Origin: a virus
Reading direction: 5' to 3' (one strand)
Length of the DNA stretch: 55,227 bases
Virus record (IMG/VR): IMGVR_UViG_3300032282_000541
Span: 1-55,227 of that record
Shown: positions 1 through 9,900 of the stretch, one piece after another
Numbering within the stretch: position 1 is the first letter of the stretch
Layout of the letters: the number at the start of each line of letters is the position of its first letter
The notes under the pieces: generated by a model
What the model was told of the DNA's origin: nothing
The model's database searches: none
What the model saw: the letters and a program-made list of their open reading frames with translations, nothing else
Position numbers and translations under genes: made by a program

Positions 1-36
1 AGTTGTGATGACAGCGGCAACAATGTTGGTTGTCAG
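1..36. repeat. Terminal direct repeat, left copy
   Basis: The first 36 bases are identical to the last 36 (55192-55227). An open reading frame crosses the join without a shift, so the repeat is best read as the overlap left when a circular or circularly permuted genome was assembled. It is too short to look like a packaged terminal repeat. Confidence 0.9.
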
Positions 37-414
37 CTTTGCTTGTGGTACAGCGTCCCAAACATAGACGCGACCCAGTGGGCCAACACCTACGCTCATT
101 ACGGATGGGTTTTGCAACAAAGCATTACCAGAACCAATGATGGTGGCGCTTGCTACAGTTTGTGAGGCGCTTACGGTGTAAGTTCCTACACCACCTGCAC
201 CCGTACCAAAAGCAGTAATGTAGGTTCCATTGGTGAGTGACGTTGAACTGTCAATGAACATACCCACAGTAATTGGGTCACCAGAAAGCATGGCGGTGAC
301 GGTCAACGTGGTTGTAGCAATTGAACCAGTAAAAGTTGAAACAGCAGGGTAGGTATCCGCACCTTGATAGGTAATAGCGGAACCCAAAAATAGGTCGTCT
401 GAAAATTGAGGCAT
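1..414 (-). CDS. Head-associated protein, N-terminal part (gene spans the junction)
   Basis: This is the N-terminal 138 codons of a 325-aa protein. The ATG is at 414, preceded by AAGGAG. The frame is open to base 1 and resumes at 55191, ending at 54628. The sequence is rich in Thr, Ser, Gly and Ala (for example [19 protein letters not shown]) and looks like a beta-rich virion surface domain. It sits directly downstream of other small virion genes and directly upstream of the major capsid gene, so a head decoration or head-completion role is plausible. No family was identified with certainty. What is seen is the continuous frame; the virion role is inferred from composition and neighbours. Confidence 0.85.
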   Translation of the reverse strand, partial: MPQFSDDLFLGSAITYQGADTYPAVSTFTGSIATTTLTVTAMLSGDPITVGMFIDSSTSLTNGTYITAFGTGAGGVGTYTVSASQTVASATIIGSGNALLQNPSVMSVGVGPLGRVYVWDAVPQAKLTTNIVAAVITT

Positions 415-483
415 TGATCTTCTCCTTGAAAAGCTTGATCAGATTAAAAAATGGGGCTGGGTTTTATACCAGCCCCGTTTGCT

Positions 484-1398
484 TTAGATACCGGGGGTAC
501 CAAAAGCACAGCGTGGATCGGTGAAGCCGAGGTCATAACGCTCGGTCGCCTTGTAACGCATTGAGTCAGTCTCGAAGTCACCTTCCATGGTTTTCTCCAA
601 ACGACGACGCATCAAGAGCTTGAAGCCCTCTGGAGCATCTGTTTGGATGAAGAACGCAGTGGCAGAAGTCAAACGAGAGATAACTGCGGCACCTTCGTCC
701 AGCAAGCCAATTGACTTGACGGGGTTGATGTCGTTGTTTGCATTACCTGCACGCAAAACAGATTTCAACAAAACTTCAGCTTGGAAGATGTTGCCCGGAG
801 CCACGATCAATTGACGTGGTACCAAACGAATCTTCTTGCCGTTGTTGTCCACTGACTGACGAACTTGAATCAACATCTGTTCGAGAGATGTCTGTGACAA
901 GTTGGCCGCAGTAGCCAATTGGTTGCTGAAGGTGCCATTCACGATGGGGTGAGCGGTGTTGATCAAAGACACACCGTCGCCACCGGGGTAGGCGCTGTTA
1001 AACGCAACGTTCAGCACGTTAGCGGCCAACAATTCTTTGGTTTCCACCAGAGATTGAGCCAAATGGCGTGCATACACTTGACCGATACGGATGTGGTCGC
1101 CGTCTTCCACCAAGACTTTAGTCAGGGCAAAAGCCAGACCGTACACTTTGTACAGGTAGCGTTTTAAGAAGAGGACACCACCTTGTTGGTAGGTCACTGG
1201 AGTGCCGTCAGGTAACTGAGGGGCGGCTCCGAAACCGTACAGGACGGGCTCTTCGTGGTAGTTACGGGGGATACCGTCTTCTTCGCGGAACACACGGCTC
1301 CACTCGTCGGCACGTTGGTCATAGACTCCGTCAAAGCACTCATTCAGAATGGGTTCGACAATTGAACGGAAGTCCGTACTTCGCATTGGTGCGGCCAT
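484..1398 (-). CDS. Major capsid protein
   Basis: 304 aa with an ideal AAGGAG site before the ATG. The length suits an HK97-fold shell subunit. The N-terminus (MAAPMRSTDFRSIVEPILNE) and a central segment with LINTAHPIVNGTFSNQ resemble the Mu gpT-like major head proteins common in environmental tailed phages. The C-terminal region (LEKTMEGDFETDSMRYKATE) ends in RYDLGFTDPRCAFGTPGI, like a P-domain with a short tail. It follows the scaffold-like and portal genes on the same strand, the normal order of a head module. It should form the icosahedral shell. The family assignment comes from recognition of the sequence, not from a search. Confidence 0.85.
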   Translation of the reverse strand: MAAPMRSTDFRSIVEPILNECFDGVYDQRADEWSRVFREEDGIPRNYHEEPVLYGFGAAPQLPDGTPVTYQQGGVLFLKRYLYKVYGLAFALTKVLVEDGDHIRIGQVYARHLAQSLVETKELLAANVLNVAFNSAYPGGDGVSLINTAHPIVNGTFSNQLATAANLSQTSLEQMLIQVRQSVDNNGKKIRLVPRQLIVAPGNIFQAEVLLKSVLRAGNANNDINPVKSIGLLDEGAAVISRLTSATAFFIQTDAPEGFKLLMRRRLEKTMEGDFETDSMRYKATERYDLGFTDPRCAFGTPGI

Positions 1399-1416
1399 TT
1401 TTTACTCCTTGGCTAG

Positions 1417-2013
1417 TTAAGCAATTGCGGTGACAGCACCGAAGAATTGCGAGTTGGCACATACGACACGCACAATAGTGTATGCATCGCCCCAGTCATT
1501 GCCCGGATAAGGAGCAATGTCAACCACACGCATTTGGCCTTGTGAACCATTACCGACGGCAGTTGCAGAGCCCAAAGTGGCTTGCGACAAACCTGTGGTA
1601 GTAGAACCAGCGGTCACGTTTGTGAAGTTGAACTCATTACCAATGGTAGTTTGAGCCATTGAGCCATCAGCTTGGATTTCATAAACGATGTTTTGGTCGT
1701 TGTAGAAATAAGCAACGCAAGTTCCTGCGGTGTACGCAGTATTTGCAGGCCAGTAGTTGGACACACGGGCGCGGCCAGTAGTGTCAGTCCATTGCACACC
1801 AGAGAAAGCACCAACCCAAGCACCTGAAGTGGTGGCAGGGAGAATGGTACCGATGGTGCCGCCAATGGCGGTTGTTTGATAGCGAACAGGCTGACCTTTG
1901 AGAATGTCAGTGTTGTATCCAGAGGGAATGCCGCCAGCTAACGCCTGAGCACGATCCAAACCTGAGGGATGGAACGCAGGGCGCAAGCCAAACGGAGCAG
2001 AGGTTGCACTCAT
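1417..2013 (-). CDS. Putative head protein (decoration or minor capsid)
   Basis: 198 aa, AAGGAG before the ATG, 18 bp upstream of the capsid gene on the same strand. The N-terminus (MSATSAPFGLRPAFHPSGLD) resembles a small protein often found beside capsid genes of environmental podoviruses. A TDTTGRARVSNYW segment and many Thr/Gly/Val strands suggest a beta-barrel. There are no catalytic motifs or membrane segments. A decoration or stabilising protein of the capsid is the best guess, from position and composition only. Confidence 0.6.
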   Translation of the reverse strand: MSATSAPFGLRPAFHPSGLDRAQALAGGIPSGYNTDILKGQPVRYQTTAIGGTIGTILPATTSGAWVGAFSGVQWTDTTGRARVSNYWPANTAYTAGTCVAYFYNDQNIVYEIQADGSMAQTTIGNEFNFTNVTAGSTTTGLSQATLGSATAVGNGSQGQMRVVDIAPYPGNDWGDAYTIVRVVCANSQFFGAVTAIA

Positions 2014-2026
2014 AAATTACTCCTTG

Positions 2027-2569
2027 TTAGCCCGAAAATACGGGCATTTTGTTGGGTTGCTGTTCAATAGAGCCAAAACCTTCACCTTCGACCATAAGCA
2101 AAGAACGGCCATTGCTGTCGCGCCCTTGGAGACTTTCCTGTTGAATCTTGATCTTTTCTGCTTCTTCACGAGGTTTATCGTGATGCATATGAGTCATGAC
2201 CTCTTGGTAAATGTCCATTGGCAACTTAAACAAAAGCATCTCGTTGCATGAGATATGTCCAACATGCTCACCCGACTTCACTCGATGTTCTTCATAGCCC
2301 GGGAACTCATCCGCTTTCACGGGAACGTATCCAAGGCGCATCCGTTTATCGATGCTGTCGTAGCTGTTGGTTGTCGAAAGCCAGCATAAATGCCACCCGT
2401 CAATTTCGGGTAGTTTTGGCAATGCTGATTGCGTCCATTCCTCGCTCCACATACGTGTACGTTCCTGCGTCGAAATGAACTTATCTTCAGGTGCTTTGCG
2501 GCTTGCGTCCTCGCTTGCGCGATCATTGCGGCCACCAGCATTGAGAGATTTTTTGAGACGTGATTCCAT
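2027..2569 (-). CDS. Hypothetical head-module protein
   Basis: 180 aa, with AAGGGG 8 bases before the ATG. The N-terminus is basic and Arg/Lys-rich (residues 1-35). The middle contains LPEIDGWHLCWLSTTNSYDS and RLGYVPVKADEFPGYE. A segment with many Glu, Gln and Lys follows (about residues 125-155). It lies between the scaffold-like gene and the putative decoration gene, so a capsid assembly role is likely. I do not recognise a named family. The Trp-rich central part looks folded; the ends look flexible. Confidence 0.65.
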   Translation of the reverse strand: MESRLKKSLNAGGRNDRASEDASRKAPEDKFISTQERTRMWSEEWTQSALPKLPEIDGWHLCWLSTTNSYDSIDKRMRLGYVPVKADEFPGYEEHRVKSGEHVGHISCNEMLLFKLPMDIYQEVMTHMHHDKPREEAEKIKIQQESLQGRDSNGRSLLMVEGEGFGSIEQQPNKMPVFSG

Positions 2570-2586
2570 GATGTATTCCCCTTAGA

Positions 2587-3582
2587 TTAGTTGCGACGAC
2601 CGTTGTTACGGTCATAAGAAATGAACTCAGCGATCATGCGCTTCTTGCGCTCAGGGTTGTCCCAAGCACCAGCTTCTTTCATTGCCTTGACTCGGTCAGG
2701 CGATAAAACAAACTGGTTGCGATTGGTACCACCATAAGCGGCTGACGCTTCTCGTCCTGCACTTCCCACAACATTCCTTGGTCTTCTGACATCACGGGAC
2801 TCGTTGTCATTGGAATCATTGTAGCGGTGTGGTAACTCTCTTTGCAAACGGCTGTCAAGCTCGTCCCAATAGTCGGGGTCGGTAGCGTTCCAACCCTGAG
2901 CCGCCATCAATTCGTCAGTCTTCTTGGCAATCCTGCTATCAGGGTCTGAAGCCGCCGGGTTGTACCACTTGTTGCGGCGCATCCACTGCTGGGCAAGCCT
3001 TTGAACCTCTGGATCGTGGTCATTGGCATCGTTTTGCTGAGGACGACGCAATTCTTGGTCAGCCTGATGGCGCATGGCCGTCAATTGGCGAGCCTCTTCT
3101 TGAGCAGTCTGCCAAAGAGTTTGAGCCTCCACCATGGCTTGGCCGTCGCCGTTCTGTGTGGCCTCTGCCAGCTTCATTTTGGCGTACTCAAGGCGCACCT
3201 GAGCGTCCTCAATACCCTTGTCGATGCGTGTAATGTGCTCGGACTTGGTATTTCGCTCCAATTGGCCTAAACGTCGCTTGAATTCCTCGTTTTCACGTTG
3301 GAGTTGGGTCAAGCGAGCGTCTTTTTCCTGATTTGTCTTGCGAATCAGGTCTTTTTTAGCCCGGCGACGGTTGCGTTTGGCCGCACGAAGCTCATCGTCG
3401 TCGTCTGGATGGTCTTCATCTTCAGCACTGACGTTGCCACCGTCTGCTTTTGCGTTTGAGCGGTCGTCATCACCACCTTCTTCGCCAGCATTCATTAGGC
3501 TACTGGGTAAATCGACCGTTGCAGAGCCGTCTTGCGACTCAATCACTGCAATGTCTTCATCTTTTCCTTTGGGATCAGCCAT
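2587..3582 (-). CDS. Scaffold-like acidic coiled-coil protein
   Basis: 331 aa, RBS AGGAG. The first 70 residues are strongly acidic (EDEDHPDDDDELRAAKRNRR region). About residues 80-185 form a long charged coiled coil (QLQRENEEFKRRLGQLER). The rest is basic and disordered-looking. A position directly before the capsid cluster with an acidic coiled-coil build is typical of scaffolding proteins. The N-terminus carries VIESQDGSATVDLPSS, which matches a motif present twice at the portal N-terminus and may be a shared assembly signal. The scaffold role is inferred from position and build. Confidence 0.65.
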   Translation of the reverse strand: MADPKGKDEDIAVIESQDGSATVDLPSSLMNAGEEGGDDDRSNAKADGGNVSAEDEDHPDDDDELRAAKRNRRRAKKDLIRKTNQEKDARLTQLQRENEEFKRRLGQLERNTKSEHITRIDKGIEDAQVRLEYAKMKLAEATQNGDGQAMVEAQTLWQTAQEEARQLTAMRHQADQELRRPQQNDANDHDPEVQRLAQQWMRRNKWYNPAASDPDSRIAKKTDELMAAQGWNATDPDYWDELDSRLQRELPHRYNDSNDNESRDVRRPRNVVGSAGREASAAYGGTNRNQFVLSPDRVKAMKEAGAWDNPERKKRMIAEFISYDRNNGRRN

Positions 3583-3594
3583 TTTTGACTCCTG

Positions 3595-4050
3595 TTAGAC
3601 GTAGGCTTTGAAAGAAAGGGGATTGCTTGTGACTTTGGCGATCACTTCGTGGTCGTTGATGGTCATAAACAGTACGGGGTCTTCGCTTGCATCAGTCGCC
3701 GGGTCTTTCATTTCCCAGCGGTCACCGCCCCAACGAGGTACGCGAACAAAGTCACCAACTTCTGCCCATGAGCCCTCAGGCCATGACTGCATGGTGTCTC
3801 GGTTTTTGTACGCCAAAGGCCCAAGTGCCACGACCTTTCCGATCATGTTGTTCCACTTTTCGTTTTCTTTGGTTTCATCGACGATGATGATCATCCCCGC
3901 CTTCTTCTTGATCCGTCGGAGTTGCACGATCATGCGCCCACCCAACGGTTCCATACCCGGATTCACACCCGGGAATGCCCACGCCAACTCTTGCGGGTCG
4001 GGCGTGTCCTGCGTCGCTTCAAAAGTCACGACTTGTTTTCCTTCACTCAT
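3595..4050 (-). CDS. GroES-like co-chaperonin
   Basis: 151 aa, AAGGAG before the ATG. After a 34-residue extension the GroES fold signature can be followed in order. PLGGRMIVQL (35-44) matches the PLxDRVxV start. KKAGMIIIVDETKE (49-62) lies where the mobile loop begins. GKVVALG (71-77), VGDFVRVPRWGG (98-109) and VLFMTINDHEVIAKV (126-140) match the remaining strands. Phage co-chaperonins such as T4 gp31 cap host GroEL to fold the large capsid protein. Placement between portal and capsid genes fits that role. The N-terminal extension and the Trp-rich segment around residue 90 are unlike host GroES. The fold call rests on motif order, so remote-homology confirmation would be worthwhile. Confidence 0.75.
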   Translation of the reverse strand: MSEGKQVVTFEATQDTPDPQELAWAFPGVNPGMEPLGGRMIVQLRRIKKKAGMIIIVDETKENEKWNNMIGKVVALGPLAYKNRDTMQSWPEGSWAEVGDFVRVPRWGGDRWEMKDPATDASEDPVLFMTINDHEVIAKVTSNPLSFKAYV

Positions 4051-4076
4051 CTTCTCTCCTTAACACCATATTTCAG

Positions 4077-4092
4077 GTGCATCGTTATGCAC
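4077..4092. other. Intergenic hairpin
   Basis: The 75-bp gap between the GroES-like gene and the upstream 59-aa gene holds a perfect 6-bp inverted repeat (GTGCAT, 4-base loop, ATGCAC). No T-run follows on either strand, so it is not a standard terminator. It could be an mRNA processing or stability element. Confidence 0.35.
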
Positions 4093-4125
4093 TTTTCAGC
4101 GCGGTCTCGCCACGGAGTGTGGCTA

Positions 4126-4305
4126 TCAATCTCTGTTTTTTTCTTCGTCCAGCATGTCGTCGATCATTGTCATGGTCAATTGCAGACCCTGATGCTCGCC
4201 GACCATTCGCTGGTAGCCGTCCCAAGTTGAAGGCACCCCGTGAGCGAGGGCCATTTGCAACTCAGCTTGGCGAATTTTGATCCTGTGGATCAGTTGTTCA
4301 AGCAT
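4126..4305 (-). CDS. Small helical hypothetical protein
   Basis: 59 aa from the ATG at 4305, which lies a few bases before the stop of the preceding 54-aa gene, so translation is probably coupled. A GTG at 4320 in the same frame is an alternative start. The protein is one or two amphipathic helices (MLEQLIHRIKIRQAELQMAL; HQGLQLTMTMIDDMLDEEK). No family is recognised. Position within the head module suggests a small assembly factor. Confidence 0.55.
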   Translation of the reverse strand: MLEQLIHRIKIRQAELQMALAHGVPSTWDGYQRMVGEHQGLQLTMTMIDDMLDEEKNRD

Positions 4306-4462
4306 TGGACTTCTTGGCACCAGACAAACCGCCAGTGCGCTTGGCAGGCTGGCTATTGGTTCCCTTGCCTTGCATGCTTTGGCCGTTCAGCTTCTCGCCC
4401 ATAGCCATGCGTTTGTGCTGGGGCACATTGACGCTCTTTTGTTCTTGATCAGATGTTGCCAT
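4298..4462 (-). CDS. Small basic hypothetical protein overlapping the portal end
   Basis: 54 aa, starting MATSDQEQKSVNVPQHKRMA and ending in a Lys/Gly/Ser tail (GLSGAKKSNA). The ATG at 4462 is preceded by AAGGAG with 6-base spacing and overlaps the portal 3' end by 14 bases. It overlaps the next gene by 8 bases. It is hydrophilic with no predicted membrane segment. It has real-gene features (RBS, coupling) but no recognised function. Confidence 0.6.
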   Translation of the reverse strand: MATSDQEQKSVNVPQHKRMAMGEKLNGQSMQGKGTNSQPAKRTGGLSGAKKSNA

Positions 4463-6902
4463 TAGGTTCTCCTTGAGGTGGCGTTGTGGGCTCGGCGGGT
4501 GCCGCGCTTATTTGAGCCTGAGCCACGTTTTGAATGGTCTCGTGCGTCAATTTGGAATTCTCAATGGCAATCTTGGTTTGATTGTCTTGAGTGTGCTTCG
4601 CCATGTCTTCCTGCATTTTCTGTGTGTCCAGTTGCAGGCGAGCTTGGTCATATTGCGTCTTGCGTTGGGTCTCAGCCATGCTGGTGTCCTTGACCACTTG
4701 TGCGTCAGGCGGCAAAGGCTGGGGTGAGTTCTTGCGCTGTTGAGCCATTTGAATAAGCTGTTGCAGAGCCTGTTGGAATTGGCCGAACACTTGCTGGGTA
4801 TCCAGCATGACGTGGGCACCAACGGTCGTGTACACCTTGTCAATGGTGGCTGTGAGATTTGGATCGTCGTAGTCGTCTATAGGCTTGCCAACGGCATTCT
4901 CAACATATCCATTTGAGCGGTTGAGATACCACAAGGTCATGTGTTGCTTCAGGTGCTCAATCAGGTTGTTCAGGTAGTTCGGGTCAGCAAATGGCGACTG
5001 TCCCAAGAATGGGTTCAAAGCAAATTGCAGGTGATCCTGAATGTGGGCAATGTGATCCTGTTGCAGGTACGCATAGGCTGGCTGGCCGATGAGCAGTGCG
5101 GCATTCTCGTCTGCCGAGGTGCGTTGTTCTGGTGATGGCACGTCTTTCATCAATTCGTTGATGTTGGGAACCTTCATCTGCTTAAGCATGCGAGCCAAGA
5201 CTTTGCTCATGTTGAACTGATCAGGGTGCTTCTCAGCCAAAGCCAATACGGCTTGGTTTTGAGCCATGCGCTGGGTCTCACTGAAGATGTGAGGATCAGA
5301 CACTGGCACCACGTCGGTGTTCTTGTCAAAGTCTTCGCGGGTGACTTCCAAGTCGGCAACCACGTCGCCCATTTGCATCTCATCAAAGTGCCAGCGGTTC
5401 AAGCGGCACAGAATCTTCAGCACACGGGCTTGGCTGTCGTGCATGCGTGCATGGATTGATGAGAACACCGCCGCACCTTGCTCAATCAGGGCTTGTGTGG
5501 TGCCTACAGGGGCGTTGGCGTTCACGTCAGCAATCTTCTCTTCGCTGGTTGTGACTACGCCTTTGGCGGCTTTATCCAGCCATCCCAGCAACTCCAACAG
5601 CACAGGGCTTGGTGGATTGAATGGCATGGGCATGGCAATCTGGCGAATGTCCTGCACGCCGGGTGCGCCTTCGATCTCCACGATCTGGGTGACATCAACC
5701 TGCTGGCTTTGGCCGCTGATCTTTGCGCCCTTCAACTTCAGCATGGTTGCTGTGTTGTTGATGTGTGCGGTATCCAACAAAGCACGCAAAGCGCCCGTCA
5801 GAGCGGCGCTGAGGCCACCAATCAAGTGGGGCAGGCCAATGGCATAGGCACCACGCCATGGGATGAACTTGAACTCCACAACCCAGTCCAGCTTGGTCAT
5901 GGTTTCGTCCTGCTCTTCCCAGTTGCGGTACAGGCCAACTACCTGAAGATCGATCTCGTCAACCATCAGGATGTAGGGGGCTGTTTCTCCCTTGGTCTTC
6001 TTATCGTCTTCCAACTCCAAGTAGCAGTAGATGTGATAGACCTTGCGAAGACCGTCTTGGTTGTCTTCAAACTTCTTGCCTTCAACTTTGTTGTTGGCCT
6101 GCTCGACTTTGTTTTGCTCAAGGGTTTGGCTGGCTTTGACGTAGCTGACATCGCGGTACATCCCGGTGCGGATGCGGCGCTCAAACTCATATGTGGTGAT
6201 CTCGTGGACTTCAGCCGCACGCTGGGCGGTGTAGAAGTTGGTGGCCGCAAATGGCAGGATCACACGGTCGATAGGCAGGAACTCCACGCATGGGCGCTTC
6301 TTTTGCTCGTCAAACCACAGCTTGAAATATTGTGAGCCGCCCAGTGGCAACTGAGTCAGCAATTGCTCTTGCTCGTCTTTGAACTCTTCGATCTGCTCAG
6401 TGATCTGCCAGTTCAGGTAGTCGCGCTTGCGCTCTGACTTGGCAGATTTCATGTCGTCCATCTTGCCCAGCACCTTGGTCTTGACAGGGCCATCAGGTGG
6501 AAACATCTCTTTGATAGCGCGGGATGCAAAGTCAACACAGCCCTCGGCCATTGCCGGGTGGACTACTTTGCTGGCACCCATGAAGGTGGCACCACCAGGG
6601 GCATCGTTGCCCATACCAGTGCGTCGAATACCCTCTTCGTATTGCTTGTCGCGCAGTGACCGGGCTTCCTTGTCGGTCTCCAGCAAATCAAGGTAGCGCA
6701 TAGCCAGCGAAGACAGCGTCCCGGGGTCAATGCTGTCGGCCAAGTTGTCGTAGAACTCAGGGTTGAACTCAGGCCCGTCGTTCTCCATGGTGATGATGGC
6801 TGAACCGTCTTCCTGCTCTTCCGTGTCCATATCGGGCAAGTCAACGACAGCACTGCCGTCTTCTTGCTCCTCGATTGGGTAGTCGTCTTGTTCTGCCATC
6901 AT
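4449..6902 (-). CDS. Portal protein
   Basis: 817 aa, long enough for a podovirus portal. The core contains segments typical of the family: DYLNWQITEQIEEFKDEQEQ (about 160-180), QYFKLWFDEQKKRPCVEFLP (about 190-210) and GLPHLIGGLSAALTGALRAL (about 355-375). A C-terminal helical barrel-like stretch follows (Gln-rich, about 690-800). It would form the dodecameric vertex through which DNA enters and leaves. The ATG overlaps the stop of the large upstream gene (ATGA). The N-terminus has two tandem copies of an EEQEDGSA motif (about 10-17 and 28-35), also found in the scaffold-like protein. A Gln/Pro-rich C-terminus is probably flexible. Confidence 0.85.
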   Translation of the reverse strand: MMAEQDDYPIEEQEDGSAVVDLPDMDTEEQEDGSAIITMENDGPEFNPEFYDNLADSIDPGTLSSLAMRYLDLLETDKEARSLRDKQYEEGIRRTGMGNDAPGGATFMGASKVVHPAMAEGCVDFASRAIKEMFPPDGPVKTKVLGKMDDMKSAKSERKRDYLNWQITEQIEEFKDEQEQLLTQLPLGGSQYFKLWFDEQKKRPCVEFLPIDRVILPFAATNFYTAQRAAEVHEITTYEFERRIRTGMYRDVSYVKASQTLEQNKVEQANNKVEGKKFEDNQDGLRKVYHIYCYLELEDDKKTKGETAPYILMVDEIDLQVVGLYRNWEEQDETMTKLDWVVEFKFIPWRGAYAIGLPHLIGGLSAALTGALRALLDTAHINNTATMLKLKGAKISGQSQQVDVTQIVEIEGAPGVQDIRQIAMPMPFNPPSPVLLELLGWLDKAAKGVVTTSEEKIADVNANAPVGTTQALIEQGAAVFSSIHARMHDSQARVLKILCRLNRWHFDEMQMGDVVADLEVTREDFDKNTDVVPVSDPHIFSETQRMAQNQAVLALAEKHPDQFNMSKVLARMLKQMKVPNINELMKDVPSPEQRTSADENAALLIGQPAYAYLQQDHIAHIQDHLQFALNPFLGQSPFADPNYLNNLIEHLKQHMTLWYLNRSNGYVENAVGKPIDDYDDPNLTATIDKVYTTVGAHVMLDTQQVFGQFQQALQQLIQMAQQRKNSPQPLPPDAQVVKDTSMAETQRKTQYDQARLQLDTQKMQEDMAKHTQDNQTKIAIENSKLTHETIQNVAQAQISAAPAEPTTPPQGEPNGNI

Positions 6903-9900
6903 TTAGCCTTTTTCTTCAAGATCATTTCAAGTTGCATTGTCCCAGTATTTTTATGGACGGCAACTGGCATTTTGAAGCGAGTGTGTTTGGTCTCATCTTC
7001 ACCGTGACGCATAGCCAAGTGGCGTTGGGCCGCGACGTTCTGCTCAGGGAATGCGTGGAAGTCGTCGTCGCTATAACCGGGGTGACGGCCACCAACTGCG
7101 CCACCTTCAGCATAGAACTTGATGGACTGAGGTGCGCGGTACTCTTTGCCTGCCGCCTTCAGTTGATCTTCTGGCTTGTCGATCTCGTACTCGCCTTTGT
7201 TTGCGATTGCGTGCTCGATGTGCTTGTCGCTCACGTTGTGGGTGAACGATGTCTGGTGCCCAATGTTGCTGGTGGACTCGGTTGGCGTAGTCATCAGGAT
7301 GTGACCAGCCTTCTTACCGTTCTTGGTCATGAACCGCTTCTCAGGTAAGAACTCCTCGTCCTTGAACCGTGAGTCGGTGGGGATCATGTGATCCACGGTT
7401 TCCATTTGTCCAGTCTTCTTGTTTTTCTTGCGCTCAGGTACGTTCACCAGACGTGGGTGCAGGATGTGTTGCTTCTGGTAGTCAAAGCGTTTGCCGCCAA
7501 CAGTGGTGTGGCCGTAGTGAGCCTGTTCTGGTTTGGTGGGCTTGCCGTCGCCGCCAAAGTGACCTTCTGGGCCTTCTTTCTTTTCTTCAGGTGTCAACTC
7601 ATGGTCTTCGCGGCCAGTCGTCCAATACTTGGCGTGAGTGATGTGCTCTTCCATTTTCTTGGACATAGGTGAGCCGCGCTTCACGTCAGTCACCATGTAA
7701 GAGCCCTTGGGCGGTGTCTTGTTGCCCTGCTCATTTGTGAAGTCACCCTTGTTGTCAGCGGCCATGATGGTGTTGCGTACACGAGCCTTGTCACGGCCAA
7801 TGTTTTCAGCAATGGACTCACCCTTCTTGACCTTGGGGCCGACGTTGGAGTGGGTGACGTAGTAGCCGTTCTCTGGATCATGCAACTCGTTGGTCTTGCC
7901 GTAAGAGTTGGCAATGATTGGCGGCTTCTTGTCGGCTTTGCGCTGGTCATTCAAGTGACGGATAACGTGGCGTGAGGTCACGTCGGTCTCGTCCACCACG
8001 TTGGGACGGAACAACAAACGCTTGTTGTTCTTGTCTGCCAGTCGTGCGGCATTACGTAATGAGCCAGTGTGAGCCAGTATCCAGTCATTGGTCATGGCTG
8101 GGTCGTGCTTGGCCTGCTCATGAGCGGCTCGGCGTACTGCGGCACCAGCGTACTGGGACTCAGCATTCGGCGCAAAGCAGGTGCCCTTCTTGGTGTCCAC
8201 AATGCCATTTGCATCTTTACCACCGCCACAGCCTTCGGTCTGACCGGGGCAGGTGTTGATGACGTTGTACTTGGTGTCCTTGCCGTGGCCTGTGGTGTAC
8301 AGAGCATGACCTGCCACGCCTTTAGAGGCAAATCCAATGTGAGTGCGGCCTTGTGCGTCTTCCTCATGGCGCACGGTGTCCAGCTTCTCTGACTCATCCA
8401 ACGTGTTGGCTGTCTTGCCAATGTGCTTGGCTTCACGCAGGCGATTCAGTGCGGCCTCTTCTGCCTCGTGTTGTTCTTCAGGCGACTTTGCAAAGTGGTC
8501 GGCCAATGTTTTCTTGTGCATTGAGGCCATCTTGCTGAGGGTCAGCGGGTCGCGGTGGTCGTCGCCATAGACCTTTGCCCGGGCTTCGTTCATCTCATGC
8601 ATGCCGACAGCGCCAGCTTTTTTATTGCCTTCCAGTGTGTGGCGGGGCACGACGATACCCTTCACGCCGCCAGAGCCTTCAGCATTGATGGTCACACGTT
8701 TGCCAGTATCAGTAGGTGCCTTTGCGGCCATCTCAGACTTCATCTCCTCCACGGACTTAGCAGAACCGCCCTTAGCCATGGCCTGTGGGGGTTTCATGGC
8801 ACCCAGCGCCTGACCTTGCGGTGTCATCTGAAGCATGTTGCCCATGGGCGGTGTTGCTCCTTGTGGAGCCATGTCAGGCATACCGCCGGGAGGAGGGGGC
8901 TGGCCGGGTAATCCACCCTGTTGTTCAGGCTGGGGAGGTGGTGTCATAGGCTGAGGCATCAACTGCTGGCCGGGTTGCTGTTGGCTGGTGTCTACACCAC
9001 CGACAGGCATACCGCTGGTGGTTGCCACACCACCGGGAGTAGGCATGCCGCCGTACTCTTGATCTGGTGGGAAGAATGTCTTGGGGAACATGCCGGGGGC
9101 TTCGTTCACGCCGATGTTCTTCAGGTTGATGGGGTTAGCCTTCTTGGCAATCTCCATCTTCATTTGGGTCAGTGATGGTTGCACGTTGCCTCCTTCGGCT
9201 TTATGAATGATGCCACCCTGTGCATACAGGGGAAGGCCATTGGTTAATACGTCTTTACGCATGTCTTCTGTGATGGGGAAGTGGTGCAACCGCTTATCAG
9301 CCGTTTCAGCAATTTTTTGATTTTGCTCTGGCGTTAGTTGCGCCATGGGGATGTGAGCGATGCCTAATTTTTCCACGGCATTGCCATAGTCTTCTGGCGA
9401 ACCCTGCAAGCGATGACCACCCAACTGAGTCTTCACACCATACTTCTTGCCAATGCTGTTCAGGATGTTGGGAACCTTAGTGTCGTAGAAAGCTTTCATG
9501 CCCTTGCCGCCAACATGAATGTCCTCACCTTCAAGCTGGTGAGTACCCAATACTTGCGGGGCTTTCAGCAGGCGGTCTGCAACCTCCTTGCCAATGTGGC
9601 TGGGCAAGTCTTCCTTCTTAATGCCAGCTTCGTTCATTACCTCACGGCGATCATGACCGTATGCCTTTAGGCGCTCTTCCTCTGGGTGATAGCCAAGGTA
9701 GCCAATGTGGTTGCCGATGTTGTATCGCTTGGCTTGCTCCACGCCGGGAGTCACCACGACACCGTGGTAGCCCTTCTCTGCGGCATGGTGGATCAGACGC
9801 TTGAGCGCCATCTCTTCCCAGTTCTTTTTGAATGGGGCATCGGGTATGCCAGTGTCAACAGTGAAGGGTTCTGACTCTGTGACTGTTCCGTTGTGGTTCT

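Noticed and set aside
1-36. Terminal repeat as a true packaged direct repeat
   Set aside because: At 36 bases it is far shorter than usual packaged repeats and cuts through a gene; an assembly overlap is simpler.
5478-6335. 285-codon plus-strand open frame opposite the portal
   Set aside because: No RBS, opposite a well-supported portal gene, and its composition is what the portal gene's complement gives. It is a shadow frame.
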